A stretch of DNA of 64,000 bases from Sistotremastrum niveocremeum HHB9708. Lineage: Eukaryota > Basidiomycota > Agaricomycetes > Sistotremastrales > Sistotremastraceae. How positions within the stretch are numbered: position 1 is the first letter of the stretch; each line of letters starts with the position of its first letter. Of the stretch, positions 1-10,339 are shown in pieces. Position numbers and translations under genes: made by a program. The stretch lies in assembly GCA_001630475.1 (NCBI GenBank), contig KV419400.1, positions 806,940 to 870,939 on the forward strand, read 5' to 3'. The notes under the pieces were generated by a model. The model had not been told where the DNA came from and made no database searches. It worked only from the letters and a program-made list of their open reading frames with translations.

Positions 1-418
1 ATCTTTGGCAGCACGACGTGCGAGATTCGTTTGATGCTTCTTTCCTTGTGTGTGGGCGAGGTAGGAGCCTTCATTTGTATGGAGAGTGAGGCATAGTCGA
101 CATTCTAGTGAGCCAAGGTGATTGCGAAGAATATAAGGGTCCTATGAGAAGTGATCAGTTGTATGATTGGTAGAGAGGTGTAATTGAAGCGACCTTTGCA
201 AGATCAATAGTCTCCAGAGCCAGTTTTCGCAGTCTCTCTCTTCTGTCGACATTTGCTTCCGATGCACCAGCGACACCACCTCCACCGAACTTTGAGCCTA
301 CTCGATTCTGGCCACGCAATTAGAGATTATCAATACGAATCTTGCTGATATATACCTGAAAATCTGTCCAGAACCATCAGTACAATGCAAATCCACCGAC
401 GAAGACAAACTCACCCAT
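1..418 (-). CDS. SF3A2: Splicing factor 3A subunit 2 (Prp11), 5' part, cut by window edge
   Basis: Core subunit of the SF3a complex of U2 snRNP, acting at branch-site recognition in the nucleus. Four exons can be read: ATG+G (418-415), an 8-nt exon (363-356), 307-194 and 141-1. Spliced together they give MDFQNRVGSKFGGGG, then ANVDRRERLRKLALETIDLA, then the matrin-type C2H2 zinc finger with CRLCLTLHTNEGSYLAHTQG and KKH. This is nearly identical to the start of human SF3A2 (MDFQHRPGGKTGSGG). All introns have GT..AG ends. The last base of exon 1 and the whole 8-nt exon are needed to make codons 2-4 (DFQ). The gene runs off the left edge just after the finger (RARRAAKD). The 3' end of the D-lactate dehydrogenase gene lies about 200 bp upstream on the same strand. 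Confidence 0.93.
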
Positions 419-624
419 TCTGGCACGCGGAAAGTTGTATCGGACTTTGCGGGTTTATCCCCCGACAGAAGTCCGACGCTTATAACACCAGTGGCCTCAG
501 ATCAGATCTTCCTCCGTAACGGATCGAAAAATCATTAACACGCCGAATATATCGACGCCAATGAAGAAGCAGATTTTTCTGGTTCAACACCAGAATTTTT
601 ACCCAATGAGTGTCATCTTTAGTT

Positions 625-2966
625 TCAGGTGTATAAATGCCATCCGAGATTGTGCTAGGGCCTTAGAAAATACAATGTAATGTGATCCTCCCATTTACTC
701 TTACATCCAAAATATCCGAGTGTGTCCTTCCACATATCACAATTTCTTGCCTTGATCAGAAATATCATCCGGATACAACTATGCGAACCATCCTGATCAG
801 AATCCTCCCACTCATGTAGCGAACACTTACCTTTCCGGGATTAAACAAATTGTGAGGGTCAATAGTCTTTTTAATCGCCTTCATAAGATCGACCGTCCCA
901 ACCCCGAGTTCCTCATATAGATACTTTCGCTTTCCTAATCCAACCCCATGTTCACCAGTGCCTGACTCCCATGAGTTCCTGCGTATAGTAACGCGAAAAC
1001 TCGCTCACATGTCCCATCAAGCGCAAGGGCACGCTCGACCATTCGATGAACGAGTCCGCGAACGACTTCGAGTTCTTTGTCGTCTCGGAACAAAAGTAGT
1101 GTGTGAAAGTTTCCTGTGCAGAGTTAAGTGACCGAATAACAGGTAGAGAATAATGATTACCATCGCCTAATAGGGAGTATAAGTGAGTAGTTCCCAGACG
1201 TGTCGATATGACTGACCGACGTGACCGACAATGGTAGAAGTAATGCCCGCCTCTTTGATATCCAGCTGAGTCTCGGCGATGATTTCGGGCAGACGGGACA
1301 TAGGAACGCTATGACCCTTTGTCAGAAAGTGTGAGCATATATGGAATTTTGACTGACCAAACGTCTGTCGACCATCCTCGCGCGCCTGGAATAAGAGCCA
1401 GACTAGTGTACAATCCGTTCTTTCGGTCGTCCCAGAGATCAGAGGCTTCCTGTTTGTTAGATGCAAGATGCCACCCCGTTGCACCATATTTTTGGACGAT
1501 CTGGCGAACTTGTCTGGAAGTTTCCTTCATGATAGCATCTGAACCCTGGAACTTGAAGAATATAGAATCCTGCTCAGGATACTTTCTTGTCGAGACACCA
1601 TGTAAATTCGAAGCTCTAATGAAATCCGGGTCGACCAACTCGACACATTCTAGATGATCTGCGTGAGTTCGAAGTTCGGAAAATCGAAGTGAGACTGACG
1701 TAGGACAGCGCCGGAAGTGAGGACTTCTCTTACAGCTTCGACGGCCCGAGCTGCGGTGGGAAACTGGCAGATTGCGACAGTCGTATCGAGTAATGGAGCG
1801 AGACGCAAGGTAGCTAATCACAGTCAGAAATAGAACGCGGATCAATTCGGGTACGATACCTTCAGTCACGATCCCTAATGTTCCTTCCGCGCCTATAAAC
1901 AATTTGGTGAGATCAAAGCCCGCAGACGACTTGCGAGCCCTCCGTCGTGTCTTGATGACTTCCCCCGATGGCAGGACGACTGTCTGTTCGGGAGGATGAG
2001 GAGTGGCTCGCGGAGGGAATCGGAGAGGGACTTGCGACGTTGAGAAACCACTCGGCTCTTGCGGTGCCATATCGGACGGCATTCGCTATGATATCATTCA
2101 AGGGAAATTAAAATTTAGGCGAGCGGCATGACTGACTTCCCGAACAGCCAGTGCTTATCATGCCCCCGATCGTCGCGTCAGGCCCAGGGTCGAGCTACGC
2201 TGAATCAGTAAAGTCCAACACCAAACTCATAAAACGAACGGGAAAGAATAGGGGAATGCCTGGAGGCAAACATGAGTTTCATCTTTGGGTGGAAGCAAAG
2301 ACGGACCCTTTTCTTTGAGAGCGGCATTAATGTCCATCCATCGGGCTCCGGCTTGACACACAAGGTCCCCATCCGCCTCTGCATATAGCTAAATCACTTT
2401 TCACTTTAGGTAAAACGACGGCATGTACCATGAATCTCGAGTATATTGTCCATGCCGGCGAGGCTGACACATATGCTTCCGCCAGGAAACTGCGATGGAG
2501 TAAGATGGAAGATTCGAGAAAGAAAGAATGCGCGACTAACTGCGCGGAAATTGCCCTCGAGACTCGTCCCGCCGGAGAAGGGCACGACTGGCAGCTTGTA
2601 TTTATTCGCAATCTTGACAACTTGTACGACATCTTCTGTGGAATTTGCAAAGACGACGACGGTGTGTGGTACGCCAGGATGGTAGTCGTTCATAGAAAAG
2701 CCATGAGCGAGTAGAGTGCCTGCTTCTGTTGAGACGGCATGCGGATCAGAGAACGCAGCGCGCAGTTCCTGGATGGCATTGTCAAAGTCTGATTTGCTTC
2801 CGTAGCGCTGCGGTGGAGTGATAATTGGCTTGGACTGAGCATAGTAATAACCCCCAAGAGCCCCAGTAGCCGTGGAGAGCGCAAGTGCAGCATAGCGAGC
2901 GGATGCACGGGCAGGAATGAGCCTGGGGGCCAAGGCGAGGCAGCGGCGGGGAAATGAGCGACTCAT
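625..2966 (-). CDS. DLD1: D-lactate dehydrogenase (cytochrome), mitochondrial
   Basis: FAD enzyme that oxidises D-lactate to pyruvate and passes electrons to cytochrome c in mitochondria. The start at 2966 gives an Arg-rich presequence ([16 protein letters not shown]) and a hydrophobic stretch near residues 25-45, as expected for import and inner-membrane anchoring. The PCMH-type FAD domain shows [12 protein letters not shown], then after splicing [40 protein letters not shown] and [14 protein letters not shown]. The C-terminal FAD-oxidase domain shows [38 protein letters not shown] and [10 protein letters not shown]. Apparent frame changes are all explained by about ten short introns; one exon (2240-2259) is only 20 nt. 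The 3' end is uncertain: after NPGK a perfect gtaagt donor leads to a last exon ending near 625, while reading through would stop at 765. Confidence 0.9.
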
Positions 2967-3220
2967 CGGAAGGGGGCGTGCCTGGAGAGATGAGCCGAGA
3001 TCGGCATCTGAACGACGTCAGGGAGCCTCGGATCGGAGTCGGAGCCGCACCGAAAGCGATATGGAGAGCAGCGAAAGAGACGTGGGCCTAAACCGCCATG
3101 GGCCCGAAGCTCTCCCCCAAAAGGTTCTGGGCCGCCATCCGCAACTTTATTCGTCGCCCGGACACCCACAACTGTAGGCGCACTCTTTCGTCTAGACTCT
3201 AGCTTATTCTCGCCAGTACA

Positions 3221-3839
3221 GGACACTAGTACTATTAATATTCCTATTCCCTCGACGCCCCGTACGCCCCAAGACATCGCCGTCGCCGCCCTCCCTCCCC
3301 ATGAACTCATCCTGCTCTCTTTCGGCCACCAATTCGGTGCACCCAGGCGTCTTGACCTCCAACGAGGAGAGAGCCCATTCACCGCAAGCACTGGCAGCGG
3401 CTCGGGAAGCGGAAGTGGAAGCAGCACGGCCCAGCTCCCAGGCGTACACATCATGTACGACGTCCGTTCCATGGCAAACGTGCCCCGTCGCATAAAACAG
3501 ACCTACAACGGAACATCAAAGACCCTCCAACAGATCCTCTTCGCAGACCCCAAAGCCCGTGAAATATACTCCGCCACACTCCAGAGCATCACCGAATATA
3601 TCGTGCTCACCGTCAATTCGGAACAATACAAAGATGACCAGCGACTGCTCATTTTTGTAGGCGTCGGGTGCGAACTCGGCCGCCATCGCGGCGTGGCCGT
3701 TGTCGACCGACTCGCCGTCGACCTCCAGGACGCGTTCTCCACCTCGACTCCACGCTGGAACGTCCAGGTCGTCCATCGCGATTTGTGGCGCGGCAGCACA
3801 AACGACGGCACTCGAAAGCGTAGAAAGGGTGCCGGCTGA
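3221..3839 (+). CDS. RapZ C-terminal-domain-like protein
   Basis: The frame reads HELILLSFGHQFGAP, a Gly/Ser linker, HIMYDVRSMANVPRRIK, then LLIFVGVGCELGRHRGVAVV and VQVVHRDL near the C-terminus. This order (ILLSFGxxxG, then DVRxxxNP-like, then GCxxGRHRSVA-like, then VxxxHRDL) matches the C-terminal domain of the bacterial RNase adaptor RapZ, which also occurs as a stand-alone protein in fungi. No N-terminal P-loop kinase domain is present. Its function in fungi is unknown to me. The start is unresolved: the frame stays open upstream to about 3100 without a convincing ATG, so a short 5' exon may be missing. The first ATG inside the open frame (3453) would cut off the first conserved strand. 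Upstream the gene diverges from D-lactate dehydrogenase; downstream only 22 bp separate it from the next ATG. Confidence 0.6.
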
Positions 3840-3861
3840 CTAATCATTCTCATTCTTGTTC

Positions 3862-4773
3862 ATGTACTCCATCATTTTGCTTTCTCTCCCTCTTATTTCG
3901 CTCTCTTACGCCTCCGCCTCGTCTCTCGTTAAGCGTGACTTTATATCTACTATCCCACAAGAGAATCTGTCCATAGTCTATCCTGGAGATGCCGTCTTTA
4001 CTACAGGTTTATCCCTAATGATTAATGTTGTCTAATGTACTACTGCTTATGCCACCGTCCAGACTCTCAACTGCAGTATGGCACTACTCAGAACACTTCA
4101 TACTTTGGTGACGGATACATGAGAGACATTTCCTGGGGCCTCTTTGAGTAAACCATTGCACTCCCCGTCCGAACCCGTCAACATCTGATCTGTAGTCCCA
4201 ATGGTGGCTACCAAGTCCTGGGTGGCGGAAATCAGCCTTCTCAGCGACTCACCCTTTCCCAACCTACCGACCCCTCGGGAACGAACCTTCTCTGTGCGAC
4301 CTTCGCCGCCAACTACATCGGTAGAACACAAAGTCACTTTCTGTATATGCCGGGCGACTGGATCGTTCAATTAAATGTAAGCATGAGCATCAACACCAGC
4401 TATACCTCTGACATATGTCCAGGTAACATATATGATCCCGTCCAATTTTTCTCCGTCCGATCATACGAATTGCTGGGGCACGATAGTGTCGAAAGAGACA
4501 TTCATCTTCAACCGAACAATCACTGTCACTCAGACTTCCACACTCGACAACTCCATTCCTGGCACGACTGTACCCATCGCCATAACACCCACAGAAACTG
4601 GAACATTCAACACTGGAACGTGGACAGGAGACGTAGCCAGCTTCACCGTCTCGGTCCAAGGCTCAAACGGAGTACATCCCTCTCCCTCGAGCAGTTCATC
4701 TGCACCCACATTCCTTCCATCGTCGATGTTACTAACATTCGCATGTTTCTGGTTTTTGCTAATGGCTACATAA
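3862..4773 (+). CDS. Small secreted GPI-anchored protein, function unknown
   Basis: Begins with a signal peptide (MYSIILLSLPLISLSYASAS) followed at once by a Lys-Arg site (SSLVKR) that fits Kex2 cleavage. Four exons joined by GT..AG introns give a protein of about 220-230 residues with QYGTTQNTSYFGDGYMRDIS, NLLCATFAANYIG, YMPGDWIVQLN and VTYMIPSNFSPSDHTNCWGT. The end has a Ser-rich stretch (SPSSSSSAP) and a hydrophobic tail (MLLTFACFWFLLMAT), the layout of a GPI-anchor signal. Several N-x-S/T sequons are visible. It is probably a cell-surface or wall protein. I recognise no enzyme motif. It starts only 22 bp after the RapZ-C-like gene on the same strand and ends 114 bp before the convergent acyltransferase gene. 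Confidence 0.72.
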
Positions 4774-4887
4774 TCGATGCAAGTCCTCTGCTTCCACTAA
4801 GCGAAATGGATAAGGGTTCAATCACTGCGGAATGTCTGTCTTTGTCCAAAATCGAAGTTCGAAGTCCGAGCCAACACTGTCCTGTCC

Positions 4888-6582
4888 TCAACCCATAAAC
4901 GTCCCTACACTCTTCACCACATCGCTCCAGAATTCCTCAACTGTGCCCCTCTTGAATCCATTCTCGTCGTACCCGAGACTAAGCCACAACTTGCCTGCAA
5001 AGGTGTAGCCGAATAACAGCATACCTCCCTGCCGTTGACGGGAACCGGTGGTAAGGCTGTGCATACTCATACGCGCATTGCTATACAACGCATGATCGTA
5101 CATCCCATCCAAGTTCCCCAAGAGGGACAATCCCATCAAGCATTGCGAAGGGGTCTTCGAACAAACTTGACTCGAAGGAATATTCTTTGAGGGAGGCTTC
5201 GGCGCCGAAGGCTTGGTCGAAGGCACCGTGACTGGTTTCTCCTTCTCGTCGTCCTCGGCTGCCCATTTGATAGCCCTCTTCGCTCGTGACTCCGCCATGA
5301 GACGCGTTCTAGATACTAGGAACTGCGATTTCGCAGCTGCGGCTGCTTGAGCTTTAGCAGACCGTGCACGATGCCAGAATATCGCTTCGAGTGATGATCC
5401 TTCAGGTACGAAAGATGGGAGAATGATGTTGAAGTATCCGATGGCTAGGAACCAATAGCTGTCGTGGAGCTTTTGCTCGGCGGCAAGAGGGGGAAGGTAT
5501 GGTCTCATGTTCATGGCGGAGTATAACATTCTAATCGACGATGTTAGCAAGTCAACTGTTCGCGGGGGGAAGGTGCATACATGGGCCATCGTAGATTCTC
5601 CGCATCACTCATTGTTCGAGCCGTGCGGGCCCAGACAACCGCAACTAGTGCGAAGAGCGCACTGGAAATACTAACGCCGTTAGTCTTGCATTTTTTCAGG
5701 ATGGCCTTGGTACGTTCGGGAGTGAAAGAGATGGTAGGAACGACTGTATGACGTTCTCGCTCTGCAGGCATCGGCGAGGGCCTCGGAAAAGTGTGTCCGC
5801 CGATGACTCGATCCTGCGTCTGATTAAAATCAGCGAGCTCGAGCGCGTTCTTCAACCTGCTACATGAAACCCGAGGAAGCCGATCCTCCAGCGCAGGAGG
5901 GAGCAGTTCCAAGTTCTCTGCACCACAACCATCTCGCCATTCCTGCTGAAAAAGCGCATATAGACTGTCCTCCGGCTCCGCATCTGGAGAGTGGCGAACG
6001 AGGAGGGAGAAGAGGTCGTTTGCGAATGTATGGAGTGCCATTCCGTCACCTAGGAAATGAGTGGCGGCTAAGAGCAAGTCGAACTGTTGCATTCGATTGG
6101 CATCCGTTCGGTCGTGAGTCGCCAGGAATAAATGAGAGAGGTGATCTGGTCCTAGGACGCGTGGACCGTTGAGGTATGAGTCGATGAGTGTGTCTTTGTC
6201 GATGGTACCGGTGGAGAATGAGCTCTCGGCTTCTCTGAGGACGTCGCCTGGACTCTGGGGTTTTGCGTAGCTGAGAGAGTCGTCAGCGTGGTTCTTGAAC
6301 AGCGATGGTAGCATATACGCACATGAATTCTGCTTCCTCGTACTTGCTCTCTGGGTACTTGACACAACTCGCGAGCAGAGGGTGTCGTGCTCTCAGAATT
6401 GCCCATGCAAGCAATACTCGTTCAGGCGACAACAGACTGGAAGGTGCTTTGAAACCAATATGAAGATACATGTCGTTGACTCCATTGGCACGCGATGGTA
6501 AAAAATACGAAAGCTCAGAATGACCAAGTCGTCGTCGATGGAGCACAGACTCGGGACTGCGGGCTCGTCGAGCAAGGTCCAT
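4888..6582 (-). CDS. CoA-dependent acyltransferase (condensation/BAHD-like fold)
   Basis: Start ATG at 6582 (MDLARRARSPESVLHRRRLG). Three exons: the first ends at EAEF, the second carries the HxxxDG active-site motif as HFLGDGMALH, and the third begins near MRPYLPPLAAEQKLHDSYWF. Together they give about 530 residues with a two-lobe acyltransferase layout. The C-terminal half holds GLSLLGNLDGMYDH and GGMLLFGYTFAGKLWLSLGY, resembling the fold-completing strand and DFGWG-like region of chloramphenicol acetyltransferase/condensation-domain relatives. A Lys/Pro-rich linker lies between (KPSAPKPPSK). It probably moves an acyl group from CoA to an alcohol or amine; the substrate cannot be told from sequence. 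No PKS, NRPS or terpene gene lies nearby, so I do not place it in a secondary-metabolite cluster. Confidence 0.7.
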
Positions 6583-6673
6583 GGCTGAGATGGCTTGTGC
6601 TAACTCCACCGTGTCTCATTGTATAACAGAAAATATGAAACAAGAGTTTACGACATGTCGCTCGAAAAGGTGT

Positions 6674-6691
6674 AAACAAACAAACAAACAC
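6674..6691. repeat. (AAAC)n microsatellite
   Basis: About four and a half copies of AAAC lie in the 117 bp between the acyltransferase start and the transporter stop. Both genes are on the minus strand, so the repeat is in the acyltransferase 5' region. No function can be inferred. Confidence 0.8.
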
Positions 6692-6699
6692 GAGAACTG

Positions 6700-7935
6700 T
6701 CACGCGCGTTCTTTCTGCGACTCCAGATCGGACTCATCTGTGTCCATTAATACGATTGGCTGCTTCTCTAGGGCCGGTCCCTTTGATTCATTGGCTCGGA
6801 CCCACGTATAGTACCTATGACGTCATCAACTACATTCGAATCCAAGAAGCGAATCAACACTCACATAGTACCGCCCGTCATCACCAGAAGTGACCCAGCC
6901 CGTGCCCTAGTATCCACGGCGATTGAGCGGCAGAACAGGTCTGTATTGCGGACTTACACTGTCAGAATATCACTAAATATCCAGACCCCTAACAGCGTTT
7001 GAAGCACGGAGCGCGCTGCAGACGAGAACATATGCGTCACTGGACTCGTCACTTTCTGCATGAGATCCACTTGAGCGTGTATTCCAGGGTTCGCAATTCG
7101 GCCACTCACGATACTTAGAAGCCCAGCGATGCACAGAAGAAACCCAACAAACCCAGTCATCGCACTTCCCGTTACAAACATTGAATTGATTCCCGCCCCA
7201 GTCGTCCAATCTGTCTCCATGATCACCCCTAGTTCTCCTGTCATCGGAATCAATGGGAACAGAAACAGTGCGCCTCCTATGTTCGACCACCATGCGAGCG
7301 TGATCGCACTGTTTTCCACGGCTGGCAGCGACTCTTTCACCAGTACGGCATGCAGCGCGATAAACAGGGACGACAGGAACCCAAAGAAGAGCGACTTCTT
7401 TGATACCGCGATACTCGATCCAATATCAAGGGAGGGCGCAACCCCCAGAATGAATCCAGAAGACACCAGCGCCGCACAGAACACAACTCGCAGACTCGGC
7501 GCGGAAGAAGTGTGGAACGAGGAGATAAGGATCGTCAGAGGAAGCACCAATCCTCGGGCGATCTGATGAGACTGTCAGTTGTTATGTTAACACCCAGGCA
7601 GGACTCACCTGGAAGAACGTCGCCTCTACGTCCCTCAGACAAAGCGTATTGAAGATCAGGCCCACGACGTTGATCAGCAGGACCGGCCACAACGCTGTCC
7701 ATTTCGCATCTGTCTCTTTCCAAAGGGCGGATACGCTAGGTACTTGTTTTCTTATTCTGCTCGAGAAAATCGATGTAAAGTGGAGAAGTAGGACGGCAAT
7801 AGTCAATTGAATGAACAGGAATGTGAGCGGGAGGGAGGGCGAGGAGGTTAAAACAGCTTTATTCGTGAAAACCATGAATAAGGCTGCAACCATATAAAAC
7901 GACACGACCGCGACGACTTGAGTAGGTGAAGCCAT
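6700..7935 (-). CDS. Nucleotide-sugar transporter, GDP-fucose (SLC35C)-like
   Basis: A TPT/drug-metabolite-transporter family protein of about 360 residues with roughly ten hydrophobic segments, probably a Golgi antiporter. Exon 1 (7935 to about 7611) ends RDVEATFFQ; exon 2 holds IARGLVLPLTILISSFHTSS, GFLSSLFIALHAVLVKESLP, KVTSPVTHMFSSAARSVLQT and LLGVWIFSDILT; two small last exons give GSLLVMTGGTMYYTWVRAN and an acidic tail ending SDLESQKERA. The SPxTHxxSxxA...QTLL segment and the order of helices are closest to GDP-fucose transporters (SLC35C1). Specificity is an inference, strengthened by the neighbour: an O-fucosyltransferase-like gene starts 177 bp away in the opposite direction, so the two share a promoter region. 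Confidence 0.78.
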
Positions 7936-8112
7936 GGTTCACGAGACACAAAACCATTCTTCGTTCACAAACAACAGATGATATATAGGTGGCAAGATGT
8001 TCCGTTCAAACTCCGACTCTGGGCATCGGAGAATGTCGTCTTAACGCCGGTACCTTTTGATCGCGCCGAGAGCGCAGGACGAAGAACCTGGATTTTCGCA
8101 CTCTTGACCACG

Positions 8113-9703
8113 ATGAGGTCTGTCCGTTCATTACTATGGGCTACAGGCGCCCTTCTTCTCTTTTCGGGCCTGTCTTCTCTACTTTACATGCGTTCCGATA
8201 AATTGCCTCGTCTCTTGCAAGGCGACTGTCCCCAGGTCCTCGTCGAATCCGAGTTTTCTCACCCTCTTCCTGGGCCAAACATCACAACGAGATACCGTGA
8301 TGCTCTCAAACCTGATGGGCGATATATCACCAGTTTTCTTTCTGCTGGATGGAGTACGTTTTTCTGGCTTGGACAAGTCATTTTTCTGATTGACTTGTGC
8401 AGCGAACGACGTGATGGCTATCGCAAATACTCTTTATATCGCAAAACTGACGCGCCGAATCCCTATTTTACCTCCTTTCACCCCATCACACGTCGGTGTA
8501 CACGCCGGGCTCATCGCCTTCTCAGAAGTCTTCGATATCGACCGATTGTCTCATGAGCTGCGAACACCCATTCTCGAATGGCATACTATCAAAAATCTGA
8601 CCCAAGAGGACTCATTGCCGAGCGATGATAGATTTTATTCATCGTATTATGGAGGAGAGCCAGAAGAACTGGGATGTTGGGCATTGTGGCCTACTCAGCG
8701 CGCAAGCGGTGCTGGTCCTAGACCTGGTTGGCTCCCTGACGCTCTTAACCTCGATATCTCATGGACCCCCGTTCCGTTCGGACACAATATCTCTCAATGG
8801 GATATCCATTGGCGTACGCAAGCTATTGCTGAGCTTGGCTGGCCTCAGGGGCATGCATGGGGCGTGTCTCAGGCACCAGGATACATCCCACAATTGGCGT
8901 CCAAGATGGCTTCGATGCCCGCAGAAAACCAAGAAGCCCCTCCACCCGATCGCATCCCTTGGCCAAATTCATTAGACCACCAATTGGAACCTGATACCCA
9001 ATTGTTCTGCGTCGATTTCCTCTACTACATGGCTTCGTTCAAGACTGGAGAATGGGGTGAAGATCATTCGCCCGTGTGGAACACGATTGGGACTTATATT
9101 CATTGGTCCCGCTCTATGACGGCGCTTGCAACGCAATACATCAACATCGCTCTTGGACTTCCCGCCGAGGGGTCCATCCCTCCCTATATCGGCGTTCACG
9201 TTCGCAGGAACGATTTCCTTCTGTGGTGCTGGGAAGTCCCTCGAGACGAGTGTCTTGCACCTATCAGCGCCTATGCGCGCAGAGTTGACGAAATCCGACA
9301 ATCGTTGAAGAAGAAAGGCTTCGCTGACACCGACAAAATCCCCGTCCTGATCAGCAGCGACGAACCCCACGTTACTGCTACCACCTCTTCATTCGTCGAC
9401 AACAAGCCACTTCCTCCAGGCACAAGCGAAGCTTGGTGGGAAGGCGTGAAAGCACTTGGCTGGCATTGGGTCGACCATGACGCCATGGGGACTGAATCAA
9501 AACACGGCATCTGGTATCCTTCGCTTTTGGATGCTTGTATCCAGTCCCTGGGCGTTGGGTTCGTCGGCACTGATCGATCGACCATGTCACTTCTTGCCGC
9601 GAGACGTGTACAGGATTGGGTGGATGGACCATTTGCCATGGTCAAGTGGGGTCGTCCAGATTCCGATGCTCATCGGCGCCGGGCGTTTGTTGAAGATCTG
9701 TAA
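8113..9703 (+). CDS. O-fucosyltransferase-like type II membrane glycosyltransferase
   Basis: Two exons (8113-8353 and 8403-9703, 49-nt intron) encode 513 residues. The N-terminus is short and basic, followed by one membrane helix (LLWATGALLLFSGLSSLLYM), the layout of a Golgi type II glycosyltransferase. The luminal part has the start of the sugar-nucleotide fold (GWTNDVMAIANTLYIAKLT), the HxRRxDF motif (YIGVHVRRNDFLLWCW) and a C-terminal block GFVGTDRSTMSLLAARRVQD, the pattern of the GDP-fucose protein O-fucosyltransferase family as found in basidiomycetes. An in-frame upstream ATG at 7978 would add 45 residues before the helix; 8113 is chosen because it gives the usual short cytosolic tail. 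The acceptor is unknown. The divergent neighbour is a GDP-fucose-type transporter. Confidence 0.72.
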
Positions 9704-10339
9704 CTTGTCTCATTTCTCGTATCATCATGTGAATCGTGATCCCAGGTAACATCTGTATATAGTATTAATATGTTTTTCTTCCAGGGCATATAGAGGCCCA
9801 CCAGAGGCGGCCCAGTTCCAGCTTTCTGTTGTATATTTTATTGGGGTAGGATATTGCACATCACACTCGTTACTCCTTTGTTTTCGAAAACCAGTCTGTA
9901 GAGATTGCCTTTGCAATGACATCACTGTGGGCGTGTCTGAGTGTAATTGATTAAAGATCATCTCAGCGTCGATCATTTCCAAGAACACCATCTGCGCTTG
10001 GGCGTTTCCGTGCCGGCGCCGAAATTGAAGGCCGCTGTGGGCTAGTGCTGTACTAGCCCCCAGTTGGAAACAATAGGATTGATCTGTAGGTTGCCGATCG
10101 TGTGACGGAAGTATCTGGGTCAACACGGGATATCTTGCATGCATTGGAGGGTTTCATTTATTGGTGTCACGTCGGCATTATATGACTGTCATAGTGGAGC
10201 ACTACACCGATATGTTCTACACAAATACCAATTACCTACAAGAATACGAAGAGTTAGCAAGTGCTGCATATTAATAGATCACAAAGAATTCTCACTCGAT
10301 AATCAGGTGAGGGGCATCTCTGATTCCTCCAGTCAACTT
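9704..10339. other. Intergenic, no gene seen
   Basis: The stretch lies between two convergent 3' ends (O-fucosyltransferase-like and F-box genes). Only short open frames without motif or plausible splice sites occur. It must hold both 3' UTRs and polyadenylation signals; I see no repeat or RNA gene. Confidence 0.6.

Noticed and set aside
1309-2082. Apparent frameshifts in D-lactate dehydrogenase
   Set aside because: All are explained by short GT..AG introns whose removal restores the family sequence.
4888-9703. Possible secondary-metabolite cluster (acyltransferase, transporter, glycosyltransferase)
   Set aside because: No backbone synthase or P450 is present; transporter and glycosyltransferase are better explained as a Golgi glycosylation pair.
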